A DNA stretch of 15,282 bases from CAYTSW01 sp964440605 (GCA_964440605.1 CAYTSW010000063.1:1-15282); one strand, 5' to 3'; numbered from the stretch's first letter, positions 1 to 9,902 are shown. Numbers and translations: made by a program. Notes: a model not told the origin generated them from the letters alone.

Positions 1-73
<73 letters not shown>

Positions 74-84
74 GTGGAGCCGCG

Positions 85-113
85 ATAATACCCCGAGCCT
101 CGCCGGGGGTCCA
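85..113 (-). promoter_or_regulatory. Candidate promoter of tRNA-Lys
   Basis: On the minus strand a -10-like TATTAT (85-90, 5 of 6 to consensus) is preceded by a 17-nt spacer and a -35-like TGGACC (108-113, 4 of 6). The -10 lies 11 nt upstream of the mature tRNA 5' end, giving a very short leader. This is a pattern match only. Confidence 0.4.
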
Positions 114-336
114 TCAGCCCGCCCGCGCGGGAAACACGCCGCATCGTTGACCGGGAAGTTGGCGGCGACTACCCTCCGAGGCTCATCGCTGTGTGCCGAC
201 CGCGGTCCTGCCCAGTCGTCTCGCGCGGTGGTCGTGGTGTTCGCCCCACGGGCGTATTCAGATTGCTTGGCAGACGTGTCCGTCGTTCGGTTCTGCACCG
301 TGGAATCGGCGAGGCAGCGATTACGAGGACTTTCTC

Positions 337-537
337 ATGCATCCCACTCATCGCACCAGCTACGGCCGTACGCGTCGCCGTCGCAACCACCTCGCCTTGG
401 ACTTTCAGCCCAAGACGCTGTGCCCGCTCACGGGCAACCCGAAGCAGCATCATCGCGTGTGCCGCGAGTCGGGTTATGTGCGTCCCGGTCTGGTCATTCG
501 GGTACCGAAGTTGGGCATCGGGCCCGATCGCGGCTGA
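337..537 (+). CDS. rpmF: 50S ribosomal protein L32 (zinc-ligand-depleted form)
   Basis: This 66-residue protein has the L32 layout: a basic N-terminus (MHPTHRTSYGRTRRRRNH), then the short ribbon region CPLTG...HRVCRESGY and a short C-terminal strand. L32 is a small component of the large ribosomal subunit. The start at 337 is chosen because GAGGA (325-329) lies 7 nt upstream and the protein then has normal L32 length; an open frame runs further upstream without family similarity. Its place before plsX and fabH is the widely conserved rpmF-plsX-fabH order, which supports the call. Many L32 proteins carry two CxxC pairs that bind zinc; here only the first cysteine of each pair remains (CPLT, CRES), so a normal four-cysteine site cannot form. 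No other gene is seen between the tRNA and this start. Confidence 0.93.
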   Translation: MHPTHRTSYGRTRRRRNHLALDFQPKTLCPLTGNPKQHHRVCRESGYVRPGLVIRVPKLGIGPDRG

Positions 538-624
538 TGTGCTTTGTTTCGGGCCGTCCTCCTATGCGCCGGCCCGCGTTGAACCGGTATCGACGGCCTT
601 TTTCCCGGGAGGGCATGCCCCGCG

Positions 625-1653
625 ATGCGTATCGCTGTTGACGTGATGGGCGGCGACCACGCGCCCGACGCCATCGTCAGGGGCTGCATCGACGCGCTCG
701 GGTATCTGGACGCGAACGACGAGATCGTCATGATCGGCGACGAGCCGATCATTCGCGACATCATCGACGAGCGGGGCAGCAGCGATGTGCGGCTCGTGAT
801 CGAGCACGCGCCGGACATCATCGGCATGCACGAGTCGCCCGTCGAAGCCGTGCGCTCCAAGCCGGAGTCGTCGCTGGTCAAGATGGCGCTGGCCGGCTCG
901 TTGAAGAAGAGCGAGTGCCCCGCGGACGTCGTACTCTCGGCGGGCAACACCGGGGCGTGCGTCTCCGCCGCCACGATGCACATGCGACGTCTCCCCGGCG
1001 TGCATCGCCCGGGCATCGCGTGCGTCATCCCGGCGTTCCACGGGCCGGTCGTGCTCTGCGACGTGGGCGCCAACCCCGAGCCGCGCCCGAGCCATCTCGC
1101 GCAGTACGGCGTGATGGCCGAGCAGTACGCGGCGAGCGTGCTCGGCATCGAGCGCCCGCGCATCGCGCTGATGAACATCGGCTCGGAAGAGGGCAAGGGG
1201 ACCGGGATGATCCGCGAGGTGCGCGACCTTCTGCGCACAACGCCGGACATCAACTACACGGGCTTCATCGAGGGACGCGAGCTGTTCGAGGGGCACGCCG
1301 ACGTCGTCGTGACCGACGGCTTCGTCGGCAACACCATGCTCAAGCTGGCCGAGGGCATGGCCAAGAGCCTGTTCAAGGCGATCGGCCACGAGGTGTTCGA
1401 GGCCGACCCGGATCTCGCGGTGCGCCTCCAGCCCGTCGTCGAGGGGTTGATCAAGAAGAACGACTACCACGAGTACGGCGGCGCACCGCTGCTCGGCGTC
1501 CGCGGGGTGTGCGTGATCTGTCACGGCTCGAGCGAGGCGCGAACGATCCGCAACGCCATCTGCAACGCTCGCGTGTACGTGAACTCCAGGGTCAACGACG
1601 CGATCGTCAGCCGCTTGCAGCAGCTCAACGAGTACGGCGGAGAGGCGGCCTGA
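625..1653 (+). CDS. plsX: Phosphate acyltransferase PlsX
   Basis: The 342-residue product matches PlsX, the peripheral membrane enzyme that converts acyl-ACP and phosphate to acyl-phosphate, the acyl donor for PlsY in phospholipid synthesis. Visible family signatures are the N-terminal DVMGGDHAP (residues 6-14), LSAGNTGA (104-111), CDVGANPEPRP (145-155) and VTDGFVGNTMLK (219-230). The length is typical (about 330-350). GGGAGGG (607-613) lies 11 nt before the ATG at 625. An ATG at 615 is in a different frame. The gene follows rpmF by 87 nt, and its TGA directly abuts the fabH ATG, so plsX and fabH are probably co-transcribed and translationally coupled. Nothing appears broken. Confidence 0.97.
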   Translation: MRIAVDVMGGDHAPDAIVRGCIDALGYLDANDEIVMIGDEPIIRDIIDERGSSDVRLVIEHAPDIIGMHESPVEAVRSKPESSLVKMALAGSLKKSECPADVVLSAGNTGACVSAATMHMRRLPGVHRPGIACVIPAFHGPVVLCDVGANPEPRPSHLAQYGVMAEQYAASVLGIERPRIALMNIGSEEGKGTGMIREVRDLLRTTPDINYTGFIEGRELFEGHADVVVTDGFVGNTMLKLAEGMAKSLFKAIGHEVFEADPDLAVRLQPVVEGLIKKNDYHEYGGAPLLGVRGVCVICHGSSEARTIRNAICNARVYVNSRVNDAIVSRLQQLNEYGGEAA

Positions 1654-2697
1654 ATGCCCGAGCCCGCGCGGAGCCCGACGAAACTTAAAGTCCCGCCGCC
1701 GATCGAGCCCGTCGGCGTACGCATCGTCGGCACCGGGCACCACGCGCCCGACTGGGTGCTGACCAATCGCGACCTCGAGACGTTCATGGACACGTCCGAT
1801 GAGTGGATCACGCAGCGTACCGGCATCCGCCAGCGGCACGTCTGCGACCCCTCCAAGGGCGAGTCGACCACCTGGCTCTGCACGCAGGCGCTCCAGAAGG
1901 CGCTGGACGACGCTCGGGTCGACGCCTCGGAGCTCGACCTGCTCATCATCGCGTCGGTCACGGGTGAGATGACCTGCCCCGCGACCTCGTGCCGCGTGGC
2001 GGCGAACGTCGGGGCGGGGCACGCCGGCGCGTTCGACCTGCTGGCGGCGTGTTCGGGGTTCGTCTACGGCACCAACATCGCCGCCGACATGATCCGCGTC
2101 GGCACGTACAAGACGATCGCCGTGGTGGGATGCGACGTCATGAGCCGCGTGGTCGATTACGAGAACCGAGCCGTCGCCGTGCTCTTCGGCGATTCGGCGG
2201 GGGCCGCGATCCTGCAGGCGACGGACGACGTCTCCCGCGGCAAGATCGCCAGCGCCATGCACGCCGACGGATCGAAGTGGAATGACCTCTATCTGCCCGA
2301 GTCGCCGCTCGACTGCCCGCCGGGGACCGACTTCTCGCAGACATCGATGCACGCGCTTCAGATGAACGGGCGCGAGGTGTACAAGTTCGCGGTCGGCACC
2401 TTCGCCGATCTCATCGAGCAGACGCTCACGCGCGCGAACATCGAGGCCGAAGAGGTCGACATGTTCGTCTGCCACCAGTCCAACGCGCGCATGCTCGAAG
2501 CAGCACGCAAACGCTTCGGCATCCCCGAAGAAAAGCTGTACGTGAATATCGACCGCTACGGCAACTGCTCGGCGGGCTCCGTCCCCGTCGCGTTCAACGA
2601 GTTGCGCGAGGCCGGCAAGTGCCAGCCGGGGGATCTGGTGATGTTCGTCGCCTTCGGCGGTGGCCTGACATGGTCGAGCGCCTTGTGGCGGCTGTAA
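1654..2697 (+). CDS. fabH: 3-oxoacyl-ACP synthase III (FabH)
   Basis: The 347-residue protein is a KAS III condensing enzyme, which starts fatty acid synthesis by joining acetyl-CoA (or another primer) to malonyl-ACP. The Cys-His-Asn catalytic triad is complete: Cys133 in AACSG, His274 in CHQSN and Asn304 in YGNCSAGSVP. The N-terminal signature TSDEWITQRTGI (47-58) and the C-terminal glycine-rich FGGGLTWSSALW are also present. About 20 extra residues precede the usual start of the family (near VGVRIVGTGHHAP). The ATG follows the plsX stop with no gap and no separate ribosome site, which suggests translational coupling. Primer preference, straight or branched chain, cannot be read from the sequence. 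Confidence 0.97.
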   Translation: MPEPARSPTKLKVPPPIEPVGVRIVGTGHHAPDWVLTNRDLETFMDTSDEWITQRTGIRQRHVCDPSKGESTTWLCTQALQKALDDARVDASELDLLIIASVTGEMTCPATSCRVAANVGAGHAGAFDLLAACSGFVYGTNIAADMIRVGTYKTIAVVGCDVMSRVVDYENRAVAVLFGDSAGAAILQATDDVSRGKIASAMHADGSKWNDLYLPESPLDCPPGTDFSQTSMHALQMNGREVYKFAVGTFADLIEQTLTRANIEAEEVDMFVCHQSNARMLEAARKRFGIPEEKLYVNIDRYGNCSAGSVPVAFNELREAGKCQPGDLVMFVAFGGGLTWSSALWRL

Positions 2698-2721
2698 GCC
2701 GGTGAGACAGGCCGCCTCATG

Positions 2722-2755
2722 CGTTGTTGAACAACGAACAGTGAACGAGAGTTCA
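2722..2755. repeat. Two adjacent small inverted repeats between fabH and pcm
   Basis: CGTTGTT-G-AACAACG (2722-2736) is a perfect 7+7 palindrome. It is followed 5 nt later by TGAAC-GAGA-GTTCA (2742-2755). A third, spaced pair GTTGAG/CTCAAC lies at 2765-2770 and 2789-2794. No T-tract follows, so operators are as likely as transcript hairpins. The 119-nt gap otherwise holds only the pcm ribosome site GAGAGG (2803-2808). Confidence 0.4.
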
Positions 2756-2816
2756 TCGTCGCGCGTTGAGTTGCAGGCCAACGATTCTCTCAACACCCGA
2801 GTGAGAGGCGTTCGGC

Positions 2817-3497
2817 ATGGCATTGCGGCGTAAGAATCACGAAGAGAAGCCAGCCGACTGGGCCGGGCGGCGCGAGGCGATGGTGCGCGATCAGGTGCAG
2901 CGTCGCGGCATCGACGACCCGCTCGTGATCGACGCGATGCTGGCCGTGCCGCGTGAGCGCTTCGTGCCCGCTCGATGTCGCGCGAGCGCGTACGAGGACC
3001 GCGCGCTGCCCATCCCCGCCGATCAGACCATCTCTCAGCCCTTCATCGTCGCCCGCATGATCCACGCGTTGCGGCTCCGCCCGGGCGACCGCGTGCTCGA
3101 AATCGGCTGCGGCTCGGGGTATGCGGCCGCCGTCATGTCCGAGATCGTCGGCGAAGTATTCGCCGTCGAACGTGAAGCGGAACTCGTTGAACTCTCGCAG
3201 AGCGTCCTCGAGTCGCTGGGTTACAGCAACGTGCGCGTCAAACACGCCGACGGCACTACCGGCTGGCCCGAGCACGCGCCGTTTGACGCCATCTCCGTCG
3301 CCGCAGGCGGACCCGATCTGCCCGGGAGCCTCGTCGACCAGCTCGCCCCGGACGGACGCATGATCATGCCGGTCGGCAGCCCGACCGAGCAGGAACTCGT
3401 CCGCGCGGTCAAGCAGCAGGACGGCGGCATAAGCCGGGAACGCATCGACCTCGTTCGCTTCGTACCGCTCGTGGGTGAAGAGGGGTGGGAGGGGTGA
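2817..3497 (+). CDS. pcm: Protein-L-isoaspartate O-methyltransferase
   Basis: The 226-residue cytosolic enzyme uses S-adenosylmethionine to methylate isoaspartyl residues in damaged proteins, the first step of their repair. The class I methyltransferase glycine motif is LEIGCGSGY (94-102). The family-specific segment DQTISQPFIVARM (69-81) precedes it, and MVRDQVQRRGI (22-32) and VPRERFVP (44-51) match the usual N-terminal part. The length is normal for Pcm. GAGAGG (2803-2808) lies 8 nt before the ATG. The gene is 119 nt beyond fabH on the same strand, separated by several inverted repeats, so it may have its own promoter. It converges on the sigma factor gene downstream. Confidence 0.95.
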   Translation: MALRRKNHEEKPADWAGRREAMVRDQVQRRGIDDPLVIDAMLAVPRERFVPARCRASAYEDRALPIPADQTISQPFIVARMIHALRLRPGDRVLEIGCGSGYAAAVMSEIVGEVFAVEREAELVELSQSVLESLGYSNVRVKHADGTTGWPEHAPFDAISVAAGGPDLPGSLVDQLAPDGRMIMPVGSPTEQELVRAVKQQDGGISRERIDLVRFVPLVGEEGWEG

Positions 3498-3621
3498 GCG
3501 GGGGGTCAGCGGTGCCCGTCGATCGGGGACAGCGTTGGACCGCATGCAGCCTTGGGCCCCTTTGTCTCTTCATATCACGCCGAGGTTTGAGCACCGGACC
3601 GAGGGTTCAAGGCTCAGCGTT

Positions 3622-4194
3622 TCAGGTCTCCCGTTCTGCATCACCCTCGATACGGTCATAGAGCCACGCGCGGACGAAGGTCCAGCGGCGTTTCACCGTC
3701 GCCGTCGAGACGCCAAGGATCTGCGCGACTTCGTCGTTCGTGAGTCCGAGCATGTATCGCAGGCGCACGAGCTCCGCGTTTTCCGGGCTGAGTTCTTCGA
3801 GGTGGCGCGTGGCTTCGGAAAGTTCGTTTACGTCGAGGTCAGGGGCGTTCGCGTCGACGGTCACATCCTGAAGCGAAACACGCTTGCCGCCGCCTCCGCG
3901 TTTGTCAGCGGCCTTTGAGCGAGCGTGATCGATGAGCACGCGCTCCATGGCCTTCGCCGCCGCCCCGAAGAAGTGCGAACGGTCTTCGAGGCGGCCGGGC
4001 GAGCCGACGAGGCGCATGAACGCCTCGTGGACCAGGGCGGTGGGCTGGAGGGTGTGGTCCGCGCGTTCTCGGCGCATCTTCGACTGGGCGAGCCGCCGCA
4101 GTTCGACGTAGACCGCCTCAATCAGGCGCGACGCCACCTCTTCCCGACCATCGCCGAGATCGCGGAGCAGCAGAGTGACGTCGTCTTTGGACAT
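3622..4194 (-). CDS. ECF-family RNA polymerase sigma factor, Planctomycetes type
   Basis: The 190-residue product matches the ECF sigma subfamily common in planctomycetes (Sigma70_ECF-like). Region 2 shows LQPTALVHEAFMRL (49-62) and HFFGAAAKAMERVLIDHAR (74-92). Region 4 has a helix-turn-helix around LTNDEVAQILGVSTATVKRR (151-170). Such factors direct RNA polymerase to a small regulon, often under a partner kinase. The start at 4194 matches the family's usual N-terminus; upstream in-frame ATGs (4260, 4356) would add a tail with no family resemblance, and none of the three has a good ribosome site. The gene diverges from glnII across a 139-nt shared intergenic region and converges on pcm. No anti-sigma factor is adjacent; the nearest possible partner is the kinase at 7208-9793. 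Confidence 0.93.
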   Translation of the reverse strand: MSKDDVTLLLRDLGDGREEVASRLIEAVYVELRRLAQSKMRRERADHTLQPTALVHEAFMRLVGSPGRLEDRSHFFGAAAKAMERVLIDHARSKAADKRGGGGKRVSLQDVTVDANAPDLDVNELSEATRHLEELSPENAELVRLRYMLGLTNDEVAQILGVSTATVKRRWTFVRAWLYDRIEGDAERET

Positions 4195-4268
4195 GCCGGG
4201 CGGGATGCCATCCCCAGAAAAACTCGATTGGGCTGAGCCGACCCGCCGCGGATTACGCATGCCGGGTG

Positions 4269-4313
4269 TGGGGAGATTGTCTACCCCCAAACGCGACCAC
4301 GGAACACCGTTCC
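4269..4313 (+). promoter_or_regulatory. Hairpins in the glnII leader
   Basis: TGGGGAGA-TTG-TCT-AC-CCCCA (4269-4289) can form an 8-bp stem with a 2-nt bulge. Twelve nucleotides later GGAAC-ACC-GTTCC (4301-4313) forms a 5-bp stem that ends 10 nt before the Shine-Dalgarno AGGAGA (4324-4329). They could be leader structures or operator half-sites shared with the divergent sigma gene. No known riboswitch is recognised. Confidence 0.35.
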
Positions 4314-4333
4314 ACCCACCATTAGGAGAAACG

Positions 4334-5407
4334 ATGATGCGGCAGGCCGAATACATCTGGCTCGACGGCGCTACCCCTACGCAGCAGGTCCGCTCGAAGG
4401 CCCGCGTTGTCCAGATCGACGACGCCCGGAGCCTCGATCCAAGCGCTTATCCGGTCTGGGGTTACGACGGATCGTCGACGTACCAGGCCACCGGGCACGA
4501 CTCCGACCTTATCCTGAAGCCCGTGAACGTTGTGCGAGACCCGGTTCGGGGCGGCGACGCCCGGCTCGTCCTCTGCGAGGTGATGAACCCCGATGACACC
4601 GCCCACGGTTCCAACACCCGCGCCGGGCTTCGCGCAGTCCTCGAGGCGGGCGCGGCGGAGGAACAGCCCTGGGTCGGCTTCGAGCAGGAGTACACGCTCT
4701 TCCGCAACGGCCACCCCCTCGGCTTCCCCGACGGCGGTGAGCCGGAGCAGCAAGGACCGTACTACTGCGGCGTCGGCACCGAGAAGGTGTACGGGCGGGA
4801 CCTCATCGAGGCCCACACCCAGGCGTGTATCGATGCGGGCATCATGATCTACGGCATCAACGCCGAGGTCATGCCGGGGCAGTGGGAGTTTCAAATCGGC
4901 TACCGCGGTGTCACCAGCGAGAACGCCGATGTATTGAACGTCTCGGACCACCTCGTCTTTGCGCGCTGGCTCCTGCACCGCTTGAGCGAGCGGCACAACA
5001 TCCGCGTTAGTTTCGATCCCAAGCCGGCGAAGGGTGACTGGAACGGCGCTGGCAACCACACGAACTTCTCCACCCGCAGCATGCGCGACAAGGCGACGGG
5101 CATGCACGCGATCAAGGACGCCGTGGAGCGCCTGTCCACACGCCACGAGGAACACATCGCGGGCTACGGGGACGGCCTCGCGGACCGCCTGACCGGCGAG
5201 CACGAGACCTGCTCGATCAACGAGTTCAGGAGCGGTGTTGCCGACCGAGGCGCCTCGATCCGCGTGCCCCGCTCCGTCGAGATCGAGGGCTGCGGGTACC
5301 TCGAGGATCGGCGTCCGGGGGCGAACTGTGACCCCTACACCGTCTGCACGCTGCTGCTCCAGACGATCTGCACGGATGTCGTCGCGGACGCCGTGATCCC
5401 CGCCTGA
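4334..5407 (+). CDS. glnII: Glutamine synthetase, eukaryotic-type GSII
   Basis: The 357-residue enzyme makes glutamine from glutamate, ammonia and ATP. Its length and motifs are those of type II enzymes (eukaryotes, rhizobial GlnII and others), not of the roughly 470-residue GSI. Motifs in order are WGYDGSSTYQA (42-52), the catalytic GFEQEYTL (115-122), GINAEVMPGQWEFQIG (174-189), DWNGAGNHTNFSTRSMR (235-251), GVADRGASIRVPR (301-313) and GYLEDRRPGANCDPY (321-335). The consensus GAGCHTN is GAGNHTN here. The start is 4334 or 4337 (ATGATG) after AGGAGA (4324-4329). GSII lacks the adenylylation-site segment of GSI, so control is more likely transcriptional. It is followed by a hairpin and then by the glutaminase gene on the same strand. 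Confidence 0.96.
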   Translation: MMRQAEYIWLDGATPTQQVRSKARVVQIDDARSLDPSAYPVWGYDGSSTYQATGHDSDLILKPVNVVRDPVRGGDARLVLCEVMNPDDTAHGSNTRAGLRAVLEAGAAEEQPWVGFEQEYTLFRNGHPLGFPDGGEPEQQGPYYCGVGTEKVYGRDLIEAHTQACIDAGIMIYGINAEVMPGQWEFQIGYRGVTSENADVLNVSDHLVFARWLLHRLSERHNIRVSFDPKPAKGDWNGAGNHTNFSTRSMRDKATGMHAIKDAVERLSTRHEEHIAGYGDGLADRLTGEHETCSINEFRSGVADRGASIRVPRSVEIEGCGYLEDRRPGANCDPYTVCTLLLQTICTDVVADAVIPA

Positions 5408-5434
5408 CCCACCACGCCACCCCTTCACACATGG

Positions 5435-5470
5435 GCGTCGCCGCCCGAACGCGGCGGCGCGCGTCCTTTT
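5435..5470 (+). terminator. Probable intrinsic terminator after glnII
   Basis: GCGTCGCCGC (5435-5444) pairs over 10 bp, with one T-G wobble, with GCGGCGGCGC (5451-5460) across a CCGAAC loop. A weak T run (TTTT, 5467-5470) begins 6 nt after the stem. It lies 28 nt past the glnII stop, so glsA may be transcribed separately or by read-through. Confidence 0.6.
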
Positions 5471-5607
5471 GCGCCATCGTTCGAAAGGCACCGCGATGAT
5501 CGACTCAGGCAACCCGGCGTGGGTCTTCGCGCACGAAGTCGCCGCTGCTCCCGCACGAAGGACCCGGTCCTGACGAGTGGCCACCAATGGACACTCTCTT
5601 GCACTCC

Positions 5608-5615
5608 GAGGAAGG
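5608..5615 (+). promoter_or_regulatory. Ribosome binding site deciding the glsA start
   Basis: GAGGAAGG, with core GAGGA at 5608-5612, sits 7 nt from the core to the ATG at 5620. The in-frame ATG at 5587 has no comparable site upstream. This favours the start at 5620. Confidence 0.65.
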
Positions 5616-5619
5616 CACG

Positions 5620-7203
5620 ATGATCAGCCAGAGCAACACGATCGACGCCGCGGCCGCACGCGAGCACCGCCTCTTCGATGCGCTTCTGCTCGTCGGCGAA
5701 GAACGTGTCCGCGCCTCGGAGATCCGTCGCGTGCTCGACGAGACGGGCCTCCGCTGCGACGACCCCCGGCTCCGAGGGATCACCACGACGATGGCGTTGC
5801 TCTCGAGCGACGCCTCGTTCGATCGCGCGGAGTTCATCGACCTCGTCCGCCCGAGCCTGCTCATGCTCGAGGCTGCGGTCAGCCGGAAGCTCGTGATCCC
5901 CGCGTTCCCCGAGTTCCGAGACGAGGTGTGCGCTCTCTTCGAGCAGGCGAAGCAGGACACGAGCGGATCCGTCGCGGCCTACATCCCCCAGCTCAAACGT
6001 GTCGAACCTGAGCAGTTCGGCCTCGCGATCTGCACGATCGACGGGCAGCGAATCAGCGCGGGCGACGCGGAGAGACCGTTCTGCGTGCAGTCGGTCTCCA
6101 AGCCGTTCAACTATTGCTTCGCCCTCGAGGAGCTCGGCGAGGCAGTCGTGCACACGCACATGGGCTGCGAGCCTTCAGGCGTGAGTTTCAACGAGCTCGC
6201 CCTCAACAGCAGAGGCCGACCGCACAACCCGATGATCAACGCCGGCGGGATCATGAGCAGCGCCCTGATCAAGCAGAACGAGACCATCGCCGACCGCTTC
6301 GATCATGTCGCCCGCATGTGGTCGCGCCTGGCGGGAGGGCACAAGCCGGGGTTCAGCAACGCGACATACCTCTCCGAGCGCGCCACCGCCGACCGCAACT
6401 TCGCGCTCGGATACTCGATGCGGGAGCGGGGCGCCTTTCCCGATGGCGGCAACCTGATCGAGAATCTGGAGTTCTACTTCCAGTGTTGCAGCCTCGAAAT
6501 GACCACCGACGTGCTCTCGGTCGTCGGCGCCACGCTGGCAAACGGCGGGCGGTGCCCGCTCACCGGCGAGCAGGTGCTCAAGCAGACGACCGTGCAGAGC
6601 TGCCTGTCGCTGATGCTCTCGTGCGGCATGTACGACTACTCGGGCGAGTGGGCCTTCCGCATCGGTCTGCCCGCGAAGAGCGGCGTGTCGGGTGTGGTGC
6701 TCACCGTGATCCCGAACGTCATGGGCATCTGCACCTGGTCGCCCCGCCTCGACGCTCAGGGCAACAGCGTCCGCGGCATCAACTTCTGCCGCCGTCTCGT
6801 CGAGCGCTTCAACTTCCATGTCTATGACGGTCTCGGGGACGGCGCCTGTCCCAAGAGCGATCCGCGCCGCGACGGAGACGAAGACACGCGCACGCTGCTC
6901 ATCGACATGTGCTGGGCGGCCAGCGAGGGCGACTGCGAGGGGCTGCGGCGCCTCATCCTCCGCGGCGGCGATCCGAACGCGTCCGACTACGACGGGCGCA
7001 CGCCGCTGCACCTCGCGGCGTGCGAGGGACGGACCGACGCGGTCGCACTGCTGCTCAAGCTCGGGGCCACGCCCGGCGCGAAAGACCGCTGGGGCAACAC
7101 TCCGCGCGAGGATGCGCAGCGCGCGGGGCACGAAGATGTCGTCGCGCTGTTGATGCGCGGGGGCGTATCCCAAGCGGGAGAGTCCGAACTCCTGACCGCG
7201 TGA
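5620..7203 (+). CDS. glsA: Glutaminase, long animal-like form with ankyrin repeats
   Basis: The 527-residue enzyme hydrolyses glutamine to glutamate and ammonia. Three parts are visible: an N-terminal segment (about 12-87) resembling the EF-hand-like domain of animal kidney-type glutaminase, including LDETGLRCDDPRLRG; the glutaminase core (about 95-400); and ankyrin repeats (about 420-510, DYDGRTPLHLAACEGRTDAV and RWGNTPREDAQRAGHEDVV). Residues equivalent to the known active site are present: Tyr121, Ser158 and Lys161 (QSVSK), Asn207 (MINAG), Glu253 and Asn260 (SERATADRN), Tyr286 (EFYFQ) and Tyr338 (SCGMYD). Typical bacterial GlsA is only about 310 residues, so this is the long architecture. 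The start at 5620 follows GAGGAAGG. It lies 212 nt downstream of glnII and ends 4 bp from the converging kinase gene. Confidence 0.95.
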   Translation: MISQSNTIDAAAAREHRLFDALLLVGEERVRASEIRRVLDETGLRCDDPRLRGITTTMALLSSDASFDRAEFIDLVRPSLLMLEAAVSRKLVIPAFPEFRDEVCALFEQAKQDTSGSVAAYIPQLKRVEPEQFGLAICTIDGQRISAGDAERPFCVQSVSKPFNYCFALEELGEAVVHTHMGCEPSGVSFNELALNSRGRPHNPMINAGGIMSSALIKQNETIADRFDHVARMWSRLAGGHKPGFSNATYLSERATADRNFALGYSMRERGAFPDGGNLIENLEFYFQCCSLEMTTDVLSVVGATLANGGRCPLTGEQVLKQTTVQSCLSLMLSCGMYDYSGEWAFRIGLPAKSGVSGVVLTVIPNVMGICTWSPRLDAQGNSVRGINFCRRLVERFNFHVYDGLGDGACPKSDPRRDGDEDTRTLLIDMCWAASEGDCEGLRRLILRGGDPNASDYDGRTPLHLAACEGRTDAVALLLKLGATPGAKDRWGNTPREDAQRAGHEDVVALLMRGGVSQAGESELLTA

Positions 7204-7207
7204 GGAC

Positions 7208-9793
<2,586 letters not shown>

Positions 9794-9802
9794 CGTCGCG
9801 AA

Positions 9803-9835
9803 CGTTGTATAGCTTCTTTTCGTACCGCTACAACG
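9803..9835 (-). promoter_or_regulatory. Candidate promoter and operator of the kinase gene
   Basis: On the minus strand a -35-like TTGTAG (9828-9833) and a -10-like TATACA (9806-9811) are 16 nt apart, each 4 of 6 to consensus. Transcription would begin only about 5-7 nt before the ATG. A perfect 7-bp inverted repeat, CGTTGTA-N19-TACAACG (9803-9809 and 9829-9835), overlaps both hexamers and could bind a dimeric regulator. Unproven. Confidence 0.4.
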
Positions 9836-9840
9836 GAGGT

Positions 9841-9902
9841 GTCGCCAGGAAAGGGGCGACCTGTACGGAAGGGCGGGGTTTCCTCTGGCGACGTTTGTCG
9901 CC
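9841..9902. repeat. Four alternating GTCGCC/GGCGAC elements
   Basis: GTCGCC at 9841-9846 and GGCGAC at 9855-9860 form one 6-bp hairpin. GGCGAC at 9887-9892 and GTCGCC at 9897-9902 form a second, tight one with a GTTT loop. The elements could also pair across the two hairpins, giving alternative structures. They lie just upstream of the kinase promoter candidate. Confidence 0.35.

Noticed and set aside
147..646. Overlapping plus-strand frames upstream of and across rpmF.
   Set aside because: Only the frame with the start at 337 gives a recognisable protein (L32). The others are frame shadows.
562..2823. A 753-codon open frame on the minus strand across plsX and fabH.
   Set aside because: It is an antisense shadow produced by GC-rich codons of two well-recognised genes. 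Its translation is His/Arg/Asp-rich and matches no family.
5496..5573. A 25-codon ATG frame between glnII and glsA, a possible leader peptide.
   Set aside because: The ribosome site is weak (AAAGGC), no regulatory codon run is present and it does not couple to the glsA start. Chance is more likely.
4322..5587. A 421-codon minus-strand frame opposite glnII.
   Set aside because: It is antisense to an unmistakable glutamine synthetase and is low-complexity in character.
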